In this document: piece after piece, positions 1 through 5,746 of the stretch | Layout: each line of letters opens with the position of its first letter | Numbering within the stretch: the first letter of the stretch is position 1 | Assembly (NCBI GenBank): GCA_012515635.1 | Contig: JAAYXZ010000063.1 | Span: 1 to 8,670, forward strand | Direction of reading: 5' to 3' | From: Elusimicrobiota bacterium | Lineage (GTDB): Bacteria > Ratteibacteria > UBA8468 > B48-G9 > JAFGKM01 | Length of the DNA stretch: 8,670 bases | Translations under genes and position numbers: made by a program | Notes under the pieces: generated by a model | Told to the model about the DNA's origin: nothing | The model's database searches: none | The model's input: the letters and a program-made list of their open reading frames with translations, nothing else

Positions 1-474
1 TAGCAGAACGCTGATACTTCTGTCTGTATAATCCGTAACGCGGCTCATACATTCCGTCGCTATAATAAGCCCTGTCTTATAGCCGCCTTCGGATATTAAA
101 CTCTTTCCTATCTCAAGCGCAAATATAAATCCGGAACAGGCGGCAGAGATATCAAACGCGGGAATATTTTTTATTCCCAATTTCATCTGAATAATACAGG
201 CGGTAGATGGAAAAAGTTTATCGGGAGTTACGGTAGCGCAGATAATGAAATCAATATCTTCAACGGAGATTCCCGCATTTTTACATGCCATCTTTGCGGC
301 TTCAAACCCCATATCGGAAGAAGCCATATTTCGGGGACAGATTCTCCGTTCTTTTATTCCTGTCCTTGTAACTATCCATTCATCACTTGTGTCAACCATT
401 ATTTCAAAATCATTATTGTTAAGCACAAAAGGCGGAAGAAAGGAACCTGTTCCTGCTATTGCCACTTTTTTCAT
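1..474 (-). CDS. fabH: 3-oxoacyl-ACP synthase III (FabH), N-terminal part, cut by window edge
   Basis: FabH condenses acetyl-CoA (or another short acyl-CoA) with malonyl-ACP to start type II fatty acid synthesis in the cytoplasm. The 158 visible residues begin MKKVAIAGTGSFLPP and carry the family's early motifs: DEWIVTRTGIKERR at about 31-44 and the nucleophile context AACSGF with Cys113. Just before the edge comes DYTDRS, which normally precedes the mid-protein glycine-rich loop. The family is about 320-330 residues, so the C-terminal half with its His and Asn catalytic residues lies outside. The ATG at 474 is supported by a strong Shine-Dalgarno (GGAGG at 482-486, 7 bases upstream) and by the 4-base ATGA overlap with the plsX stop. 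plsX-fabH adjacency is a widely conserved arrangement. The reading frame is open to base 1. The identity is secure; the acyl-CoA preference cannot be read from this part. Confidence 0.96.
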   Translation of the reverse strand, partial: MKKVAIAGTGSFLPPFVLNNNDFEIMVDTSDEWIVTRTGIKERRICPRNMASSDMGFEAAKMACKNAGISVEDIDFIICATVTPDKLFPSTACIIQMKLGIKNIPAFDISAACSGFIFALEIGKSLISEGGYKTGLIIATECMSRVTDYTDRSISVLL

Positions 475-1478
475 TCCACTGCCTCCATCTCTTTTTTTAC
501 CTTCTCCATAAAGCCGGACACTACAATTTTTTTTCCTAATTTTATTGCGTTATAAATAGCTTTTGGAGAAGACCTTCCGTGTCCGATTATGACAATACCG
601 TTCACACCGAGAAGCAACCCTCCCCCATACTCGGCATAATCCGCTTTTTTTGCTAAACTTCTAAGAGCATTCTGTATTAAAAAAGCGCCGACCTTTCCTC
701 TGAAACTTTTCTGTATCTCTTTCATCAGGATGGTTCGGAAAGACCTTGTTACCCCTTCGGATACTTTAAGGACAATGTTACCGGTAAAACCATCAGTGAT
801 AATTACGTCCGCTTTCTGCGTAAAAATGTTATGCCCTTCTATATTGCCTATAAAATTTATATTCTTATTTGCGCTCAATAAAGCAAAACTTTCTTTTCTT
901 AAGTCATCGCCTTTTGTCTCTTCTTCCCCTATGTTTAACAAAGACACCTTGGGGTTTTGTATATCCAGAACACATTCTGCATATAATGAGCCCATAATAG
1001 CTGATTGTAACAAATGGAACGGTTTGACTTTTATGTTTGCTCCTCCGTCAATAAAAACAACACCTCTGCCTGCTGTATCAGGCATCAAAAGAGCTATAGC
1101 GGGTCTATCAACATTTTTCATCATACCTAATTCCGCTATACTATAAGAGACAAATGCGGCGGTATTTCCTCCGCTGAATGCGCAGTGGGCTCTACCATCC
1201 TTTAGCATTGAGATGGTTTTGGCCATGCTATTCTCTCTCTCTTTGAGAAGTTTCAGGTTTACCTTCTCGTCCATTCTTACGCTGTTGCCGCAATGTTCAA
1301 GAGTAACGAAAGGATACTTCTCTAACGCTATCTTGTTTTTTATCTGTTTTTCGTCTCCGACAACAATAAGTTTGATTTTATCTGCAGGAGTGAACATATG
1401 GCTTGCATTGATAACTGAAGATGGTGCGTTATCCCCGCCCATTCCATCAATAGCAATAATAATCTCTTCGGTAGTCAT
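471..1478 (-). CDS. plsX: Phosphate acyltransferase PlsX
   Basis: PlsX makes acyl-phosphate from acyl-ACP and inorganic phosphate, the first step of the PlsX/PlsY route to phosphatidic acid. It is a peripheral membrane enzyme. The 335-residue product has normal family length. It shows the N-terminal DGMGGDNAP signature (11-19), GGNTAAF followed by a stretch ending DRPAIALLMP, the TDGFTGNIVLK motif, and near the C terminus YGGGLLLGVNG followed by IIGHGRS. The start at 1478 gives the expected N terminus and lies 5 bases after the rpmF stop. No strong Shine-Dalgarno is visible, so translation may depend on coupling to rpmF. Its stop overlaps the fabH start (ATGA). The rpmF-plsX-fabH order is a classic conserved cluster that links ribosome and lipid synthesis. 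Confidence 0.97.
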   Translation of the reverse strand: MTTEEIIIAIDGMGGDNAPSSVINASHMFTPADKIKLIVVGDEKQIKNKIALEKYPFVTLEHCGNSVRMDEKVNLKLLKERENSMAKTISMLKDGRAHCAFSGGNTAAFVSYSIAELGMMKNVDRPAIALLMPDTAGRGVVFIDGGANIKVKPFHLLQSAIMGSLYAECVLDIQNPKVSLLNIGEEETKGDDLRKESFALLSANKNINFIGNIEGHNIFTQKADVIITDGFTGNIVLKVSEGVTRSFRTILMKEIQKSFRGKVGAFLIQNALRSLAKKADYAEYGGGLLLGVNGIVIIGHGRSSPKAIYNAIKLGKKIVVSGFMEKVKKEMEAVE

Positions 1479-1483
1479 AACTG

Positions 1484-1681
1484 TTATTCTTTTTTGCTCT
1501 TTTCTTTAATCTTCAGGACGGGAGCCCCTTTATAATATCCGCATGCTTCACAAACGGTATGCGACGTCTTTAAAGAGCCACAATTGGAACATGCGCTTAG
1601 GGATGAGACCTTAACTTTTGTATGTCCGCCTCTTCTCTTTCCGCCTCTGCTTTTAGAATGTCTTCTTTTAGGATTCGGCAT
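1484..1681 (-). CDS. rpmF: 50S ribosomal protein L32, zinc-ribbon form
   Basis: L32 is a small protein of the large ribosomal subunit. The 65-residue product begins MPNPKRRHSKSR, the standard L32 N terminus, followed by a basic Arg/Gly/Lys tract that would contact rRNA. It then has two Cys pairs, C31-x2-C34 and C44-x2-C47, which form a zinc ribbon. This is therefore the zinc-binding (C+) form rather than the Cys-less form. The start at 1681 is chosen over an in-frame TTG at 1699. A clear AAGGAG lies 8 bases upstream of the ATG and would fall inside the longer version, and MPNPKRR is the known family start. The gene follows coaD by 14 bases and precedes plsX by 5. Confidence 0.97.
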   Translation of the reverse strand: MPNPKRRHSKSRGGKRRGGHTKVKVSSLSACSNCGSLKTSHTVCEACGYYKGAPVLKIKEKSKKE

Positions 1682-1689
1682 GGTATCTT

Positions 1690-1695
1690 CTCCTT
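1690..1695 (-). promoter_or_regulatory. Shine-Dalgarno of rpmF
   Basis: AAGGAG on the minus strand, 8 bases before the ATG at 1681 and directly abutting the coaD stop codon (1696-1698). It is one of the strongest ribosome binding sites in the window, which fits the high demand for a ribosomal protein, and it decides the rpmF start against the upstream TTG. Confidence 0.8.
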
Positions 1696-2181
1696 TCAAT
1701 AATTAAATTTTTTCTTTAATGCTTCAACTATCACTTTAGGCGTCATACTTGACACATCGCCTTTTAACAGGGCTATCTCTTTTATCACGGAAGAACTTAT
1801 AAAGAAGAACTCTTCCCCCGGCATAAGAAATACTGTTTCAATGTTATTGTTAAGTTTTCTGTTAGCCAACACCATCTGGAATTCATATTCAAAATCCGAT
1901 ACAGCCCTAAGACCCCTTATCACCCGATTTATCCCTTTTTCAGCAAGATAGTTGACAAGAAGCCCGTTAAAACTGTCTACCTCTATCCTTGTGTTTTCGT
2001 TATACACTGCTTTTATAAGAGCTACCCGCTCTTCTGTTGTAAACAACAGGTTTTTTCTTGAATGTCCTGAGACAACCACTATTACTTTATCAAAGAAAGC
2101 AAGCGCCCTTTTAACAACGTCAATATGACCGTTAGTAATAGGGTCAAAACTGCCCGGATAAACCGCTATTCTGCCTTTCAT
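1696..2181 (-). CDS. coaD: Pantetheine-phosphate adenylyltransferase (CoaD)
   Basis: CoaD transfers AMP from ATP to 4'-phosphopantetheine to give dephospho-CoA, the next-to-last step of coenzyme A synthesis. The 161-residue product matches the usual length. It has the nucleotidyltransferase motif PGSFDPITNGH at 9-19 (the HxGH-like TNGH), RGLRAVSDFEYE at 89-100, and ISSSVIKE near 128-135, the family's second nucleotide-binding motif. The ATG at 2181 gives the standard N terminus. The 50-base AT-rich leader between rsmD and coaD has no convincing Shine-Dalgarno and no convincing promoter, so coaD is probably read through from upstream. The pairing rsmD-coaD is common in bacteria. Its substrate pathway connects with panC, encoded about 3.5 kb upstream in the neighbouring operon. 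Confidence 0.97.
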   Translation of the reverse strand: MKGRIAVYPGSFDPITNGHIDVVKRALAFFDKVIVVVSGHSRKNLLFTTEERVALIKAVYNENTRIEVDSFNGLLVNYLAEKGINRVIRGLRAVSDFEYEFQMVLANRKLNNNIETVFLMPGEEFFFISSSVIKEIALLKGDVSSMTPKVIVEALKKKFNY

Positions 2182-2231
2182 TTTATAATTTTAAACACTT
2201 TTATATTCTTTAATTGTTTGGTCTTTTTGTT

Positions 2232-2798
2232 CTATGCCTGCTGCACACTCTCTCTTCTGATATATGATACCACACTTTTACCATAAACTTTCTCTTTGTA
2301 AACCGTAAGTCCGCTTACTTCAGGGACTCTGTTTTTTTTGCTGTGCTCCAAAACTATGATTCCGTCATTATCCAATATCTGCAACTCCAGAATATCCTTT
2401 AAAATCTTAAGGATTCTTCCCGATGAATAATTATATGGCGGGTCGGCTATCACCAAATCAAATCCTTGATTACTGAATTCCGCAATGGCTTGCTCCACCT
2501 TTCCTCTTTTCACGCTGCAAACTTCTGAGATACCTAACTGTTCAATGTTCTGCTTTATATAATTTACCGCTTCTCTTTTTTCCTCTATAAAGACAACTTC
2601 TTTCGCTCCATGGCTTACGGCCTCTATGCCTAAAGCCCCTGTTCCTGCAAAAATTTCCAGTACCTTCTTGTCAACTATCCATTCTCGGAGAGAGTCAAAA
2701 ATCGCTTCCCTTACCACATCTTTGGTTGCTCTTAAATCTTTTTTCTTTCCGGAGAAGAATAATTTTCTGCCACTCAAATATCCGCTTATTACTCTCAT
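2232..2798 (-). CDS. rsmD: 16S rRNA (guanine966-N2)-methyltransferase RsmD
   Basis: RsmD-family enzymes methylate the exocyclic amine of G966 (E. coli numbering) in 16S rRNA using S-adenosylmethionine. The 188-residue product begins MRVISGYLSGRKL, as is typical. It shows the SAM-binding motif EIFAGTGALGIEA (48-60), an acidic residue pair at the end of the next strand (IEE, 71-73), and the amino-methyltransferase catalytic motif DPPY (119-122). The canonical RPT at the end of the N-terminal segment reads RATKD here, a mild variation. The start overlaps the secF stop by 4 bases (ATGA); the AAGG just before it is too close to serve as a normal Shine-Dalgarno, so coupling is likely. The exact target base is inferred from the family. 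Confidence 0.94.
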   Translation of the reverse strand: MRVISGYLSGRKLFFSGKKKDLRATKDVVREAIFDSLREWIVDKKVLEIFAGTGALGIEAVSHGAKEVVFIEEKREAVNYIKQNIEQLGISEVCSVKRGKVEQAIAEFSNQGFDLVIADPPYNYSSGRILKILKDILELQILDNDGIIVLEHSKKNRVPEVSGLTVYKEKVYGKSVVSYIRRESVQQA

Positions 2799-3691
2799 AC
2801 CTTAAATCTATGTGGTTTCCATTTATGCCAGTCAAAAATAATGGCAGATGCAATGAAAAGAGAAGAAATCGTTCCTATAATAAGCCCGACCAAAAGAGAA
2901 AAAGAGAAGATACGAAGTGTCTCCCCTCCGACAAGATAGAGAAGAAACACAACAAAAAGCGTGGTTAGAGTTGTCAGTATTGTTCTGGTAAGTGTCTCAT
3001 TAATACTTTTATTAAATAGAGTAAAATAGTCATCACTCCTTGTTTTTCTTAGATTTTCTCTAACTCTGTCAAAGATGATTACCGTATTATTGACTGAATA
3101 ACCTGCTATTGTAAGCAAAGCAGCAATAACAGTAGCATCTATTTGTTGGTTGGTAATAGCAAGAACAGCTACCACAAAAAACATATCGTGAAAAATAGCA
3201 AGAGTGGCGGCTACCGCAAACCTGAATTCAAACCTGACGGTAATATAGAAAAGAATACCTATCATTCCAAAAAGGAATGCATAGAATGCCTTTTTTTTAA
3301 GAGAACTGCTCATAGATGGGGAAACAGATGATTCCCCTTTTACGAAAAAATCTTCGTTATTCACTCCATAGGAACTTTCCATCATTTCAAGTATTCTTTT
3401 AGAAGTGTTAGGGGCGCTTTTAACAACTAACTCCTTACCTTCAGTTCCTAATAATTGGACTGAATAAGTTCCAATATTTAGCCCCCTTATTGCTTCCCTT
3501 ACTTCAGAGACCGTAACACTTTGTTTAAATTCAATATTAAGCATATCCCCACCGACAAAATCAACTCCAAAAATATCTTGACCTCTCATAGCAAGCACTA
3601 CAAAACCCCATACTATTACCACACAAGAAAATATATAAGCGATTTTTCTCTTACCTAAAAAATTAATTTTAGGGTCTTTAATAATTTCCAT
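2795..3691 (-). CDS. secF: Protein translocase subunit SecF
   Basis: SecF pairs with SecD in the inner membrane and uses the ion gradient to help pull secreted proteins out of the SecYEG channel. The 298-residue product has one N-terminal membrane helix (about 17-35), the GVDFVGG motif (42-48), a periplasmic domain to about 130, and then five C-terminal helices with HD at 168-169, GYSVNNTVIIFDRVREN (197-213) and the NETLTRT segment containing Arg236. The residue that is normally Asp in the SxND motif is Asn202 here. The 34-residue spacing to Arg236 matches the spacing I recall between E. coli SecF Asp213 and Arg247. A good Shine-Dalgarno (AAGGTGAGG, 3697-3705) precedes the ATG, and the start overlaps the secD stop by one base. 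Function as SecF is near certain; the effect of the Asn is unknown. Confidence 0.96.
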   Translation of the reverse strand: MEIIKDPKINFLGKRKIAYIFSCVVIVWGFVVLAMRGQDIFGVDFVGGDMLNIEFKQSVTVSEVREAIRGLNIGTYSVQLLGTEGKELVVKSAPNTSKRILEMMESSYGVNNEDFFVKGESSVSPSMSSSLKKKAFYAFLFGMIGILFYITVRFEFRFAVAATLAIFHDMFFVVAVLAITNQQIDATVIAALLTIAGYSVNNTVIIFDRVRENLRKTRSDDYFTLFNKSINETLTRTILTTLTTLFVVFLLYLVGGETLRIFSFSLLVGLIIGTISSLFIASAIIFDWHKWKPHRFKV

Positions 3692-5010
3692 TATATCCTC
3701 ACCTTTTCTATTTTTCTGGACAGCATCACCCAGTCCACTATAGTTTTAGTAGCAAAGACGGCAGTAAAGAGGTTAGCCAATATCCCGATAATCAAAGTAA
3801 GCCCAAACCCCTTAATAGGTCCATCTCCAAGAAAGAACAGAATAACGCCAACTATAATAGTAGTTATATTGGAGTCAATGATGGCAGTCCATGCTCTTTT
3901 ATAACCGGCATCTATAGCGGCTTTCGGGCTTTTGCCTGTCTTGAGTTCTTCTTTTATTCTTTCAAATATAATCACATTGGCATCCACAGCCATGCCGCAA
4001 GTAAGCGCAACCCCTGCTATGCCGGGCAAAGTCATTACCCCTTTCAACATAGCAACAACTCCTAAAAGTATCAGTATGTTCAACGCAAGAGCAAAATTAG
4101 CAAGCAACCCGAATACAGAATAATAAATTACCATAAAAACAGCAACAATAAGTCCCCCATAAATAGCGGCTCTAAGCCCTTGAATGATATTTTCCTTACC
4201 CAGAGTAGGTCCAACAACTTCTCTATAAACTATCTCCATTTTGGCAGGCAATGCTCCAGCCCGCAACACTATTGCAAGTGTTCTTGCCTCTTCCGTGGAA
4301 AACCTGCCTGTTATCTGCGCCTTGCCCCCTGAAATTCTTTCCTTTATGACAGGCGCCGATTTCACCACTCCGTCCAGGACTATTGCCAATTGTCTGTTCG
4401 GGTTTTGTCCGGTTATGGCTTCAAAGAGTACCGCACCTTCTTTGTTTAACTCAAGAGTAACATAAGGAAATCCAGAACTTTCATAGCCCAAATATGCATC
4501 TTTAATATACCTGCCTGTAAGTTCCGGCTCTGCCTTGATAAGAAGAGGATGCGTTTCTCTTTCTATCCCTCTTTCGTCTTTCTCTTTGGTGTAAAGCAAC
4601 TGGTAACCTTCCGGAATATTTCCATCTAAAGCGCTTTTTATAAGAGCAGGGTCATCAGATACAAGTTTAAACTCAAGAAGCGCTGTTTGCCCTATAATAT
4701 CTATTGCTTTATCAGGGTCCTGCACTCCGGGCAAATCTATCACTATTCTGTCTGTCCCCTGTTTTTGTATGACCGGTTCTGTAATCCCTAATGCATCTAT
4801 TCTGTTTCTTATTATCTCAAGCGCCCTGTCAGCAAGGTCTGAAATTATATGCTCATCTTGTTCTGTCTCCGCCACTTCTAAAACCACCTGAACACCACCC
4901 TGCAGGTCCAACCCCCTTTTTATCTTTTTTTGAGGAGGATAAATCTGCCAGATACATAGACCTATAACTGCCGCTATAATCAAAAACTTAGCATAATATT
5001 GTTTAATCAT
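3691..5010 (-). CDS. secD: Protein translocase subunit SecD
   Basis: SecD is the larger partner of SecF in the membrane-embedded translocation motor. The 439-residue product has an N-terminal helix (about 7-24), GLDLQGG (33-39), the P1 periplasmic domain with IRNRIDALGITEP (67-79), QTALLEFKLV (108-117), and a second conserved region around LDGVVKSAPVI (212-222). The C-terminal five-helix bundle follows from about 275. The ion-path Asp is present as Asp343 in MAVDANVIIFERI, and GDGPIKGFGLTL is intact. The length fits compact SecD proteins. The start overlaps the hisI stop by 4 bases (ATGA), with an AGAGG about 10 bases upstream. secD and secF are separate genes, not fused. Confidence 0.97.
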   Translation of the reverse strand: MIKQYYAKFLIIAAVIGLCIWQIYPPQKKIKRGLDLQGGVQVVLEVAETEQDEHIISDLADRALEIIRNRIDALGITEPVIQKQGTDRIVIDLPGVQDPDKAIDIIGQTALLEFKLVSDDPALIKSALDGNIPEGYQLLYTKEKDERGIERETHPLLIKAEPELTGRYIKDAYLGYESSGFPYVTLELNKEGAVLFEAITGQNPNRQLAIVLDGVVKSAPVIKERISGGKAQITGRFSTEEARTLAIVLRAGALPAKMEIVYREVVGPTLGKENIIQGLRAAIYGGLIVAVFMVIYYSVFGLLANFALALNILILLGVVAMLKGVMTLPGIAGVALTCGMAVDANVIIFERIKEELKTGKSPKAAIDAGYKRAWTAIIDSNITTIIVGVILFFLGDGPIKGFGLTLIIGILANLFTAVFATKTIVDWVMLSRKIEKVRI

Positions 5011-5402
5011 TTTTTATAGACCTCTTCCGGGGTAAATACTTTCTTCCCTGTAATTATGAAACCTTCTTTATTGTCATTTAATTTTTGGTAAAAACAGGAA
5101 TAATAACCTGTGTGACAGGCACCGCTTTTTTGTTCCACAATGAAAAGGAAAGCATCATTATCACAATCAATATACATCTCTTTCACTTCTTGGATATTAC
5201 CTGATTCTTCTCCCTTAAGCCAGAGTTTTTGTCTGCTCCTGCTATAATAATGCATCTTCCCAGAGGTCAATGTTTTAGAGAACGCTTCCGCATTCATATA
5301 AGCAAGCATAATAACCTCTTTTGTCTCAACTGATTGCACCACTACAGGAACCAGTCCCTTATCATCAAACCTTATTTGTGATAAAATTTTATTGATATCC
5401 AT
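5007..5402 (-). CDS. hisI: Phosphoribosyl-AMP cyclohydrolase (HisI)
   Basis: HisI opens the purine ring of phosphoribosyl-AMP in the third step of histidine synthesis. The 131-residue product is the cyclohydrolase domain alone, with no HisE pyrophosphohydrolase fused to it. The signature runs from HYYSRSRQKLWLKGEESGN (51-69) through the magnesium site DCDNDAF (79-85, Asp81 and Asp83) to the zinc ligands Cys80, Cys96 (ACHTG) and Cys103 (SCFY). All catalytic metal ligands are present. It is the first gene after a strong promoter and leads the secDF operon; no other his gene is in the window. The short leader contains CAGG about 9 bases before the ATG as a modest ribosome binding site. Identity is secure. 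Confidence 0.96.
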   Translation of the reverse strand: MDINKILSQIRFDDKGLVPVVVQSVETKEVIMLAYMNAEAFSKTLTSGKMHYYSRSRQKLWLKGEESGNIQEVKEMYIDCDNDAFLFIVEQKSGACHTGYYSCFYQKLNDNKEGFIITGKKVFTPEEVYKK

Positions 5403-5421
5403 AAGATAACCTGAAAATAAT
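5392..5421 (+). promoter_or_regulatory. Candidate promoter for the divergent methyltransferase gene
   Basis: On the plus strand, TTGATA (5392-5397) and AATAAT (5416-5421) are separated by 18 bases. Each box matches the sigma-70 consensus at five of six positions. The -35 would lie inside the hisI start region, and the -10 would coincide with the -10 box of the opposite promoter. Transcription would begin near 5428, giving about 11 bases of leader with no Shine-Dalgarno. In AT-rich DNA such matches can arise by chance, so this is tentative. Confidence 0.3.
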
Positions 5422-5445
5422 ACTATAAAAGTGTTACTATGTCAA
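5417..5445 (-). promoter_or_regulatory. Sigma-70-type promoter for the hisI-secDF operon
   Basis: On the minus strand the -35 box is a perfect TTGACA (5445-5440), followed by a 17-base spacer and TATTAT as the -10 box (5422-5417, five of six matches to TATAAT). Transcription would start around 5410, leaving a leader of roughly 8 bases before the hisI ATG at 5402. The -35 box overlaps the ATG of the divergent methyltransferase gene (5439-5441). This is the best promoter match I found in the window, and it sits in one of its very few intergenic gaps. Confidence 0.72.
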
Positions 5446-5726
5446 AACACCGCAAGACAAAAAAGGATAATACAAAACACAGAGTTATGCAAGCGATATC
5501 TGAAATACCTTTCGGTAAAACCATATCTTACTCGCAACTTGCTAAAAATATCGGAGAAAAAGGGAAGACCCGATATATCGCTTCATTTTTGAAATTAAAC
5601 GCTTATCCTATCGCAATACCCTGCCACAGAGTAATAAAAAAAGACGGAGATTATGGCAACTATGCTCTTGGCAAAGAATTAAAGAAATATTTAATTGAAT
5701 GGGAGAAAAAACTTATAAAACCTTAA
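5439..5726 (+). CDS. Short methylated-DNA-protein-cysteine methyltransferase (catalytic domain only)
   Basis: Proteins of this family remove alkyl groups from O6-alkylguanine in DNA by irreversible transfer to a cysteine. The 95-residue product has a basic N-terminal tail (about 1-15) followed directly by the helix-turn-helix catalytic domain. It shows FGKTISYSQLA (25-35), Arg45 at the place of the base-flipping arginine, Asn54, and the active site PCHRV with Cys62 and His63. Glu89 sits 27 residues after the Cys, as in human MGMT. The usual N-terminal domain is absent. Because the reactive residue is Cys, not Trp, it is not a typical alkyltransferase-like (ATL) sensor. It is the only plus-strand gene. 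It diverges from hisI across 36 bases, overlaps the panC end by 14 bases, and has no clear Shine-Dalgarno. Real repair activity is inferred; a regulatory or sensor role is possible. Confidence 0.9.
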   Translation: MSKHRKTKKDNTKHRVMQAISEIPFGKTISYSQLAKNIGEKGKTRYIASFLKLNAYPIAIPCHRVIKKDGDYGNYALGKELKKYLIEWEKKLIKP

Positions 5727-5746
5727 TAGCAATGTTATCTATAAGG
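5706..5746 (-). terminator. Candidate intrinsic terminator of the purB-panC operon
   Basis: On the minus strand an imperfect hairpin (CCTTATAG, a 9-base loop, CTATTAAGG; 5746-5721) has an 8-pair stem with one bulged base. It is followed by TTTTATAAGTTTTTT (5720-5706). The hairpin lies inside the last codons of panC, and the T-rich run contains the panC stop (5715-5713). The stem has only three G-C pairs, so it is weak. The opposite strand lacks a T run after the hairpin, so it would not terminate the plus-strand gene in the same way. Confidence 0.38.

Noticed and set aside
730..1146. A 138-codon open frame on the plus strand opposite plsX
   Set aside because: It is the antisense shadow of conserved plsX sequence and resembles no known protein.
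1682..1699. A TTG start that would extend L32 by six residues
   Set aside because: The AAGGAG Shine-Dalgarno lies inside this extension, and L32 proteins start at MPNPKRR, so the ATG at 1681 is preferred.
2182..2231. A sigma-70 promoter for coaD
   Set aside because: TAAAAT and TATAAA resemble -10 boxes, but no acceptable -35 box lies 16-18 bases upstream; such matches are expected in AT-rich DNA.
5439..5726. Calling the short protein an alkyltransferase-like (ATL) protein
   Set aside because: ATL proteins have Trp in place of the reactive Cys; here the motif is PCHRV with Cys62.
5706..5746. A bidirectional terminator serving the methyltransferase gene as well
   Set aside because: On the plus strand the hairpin is followed by CGAACAG with no T run.
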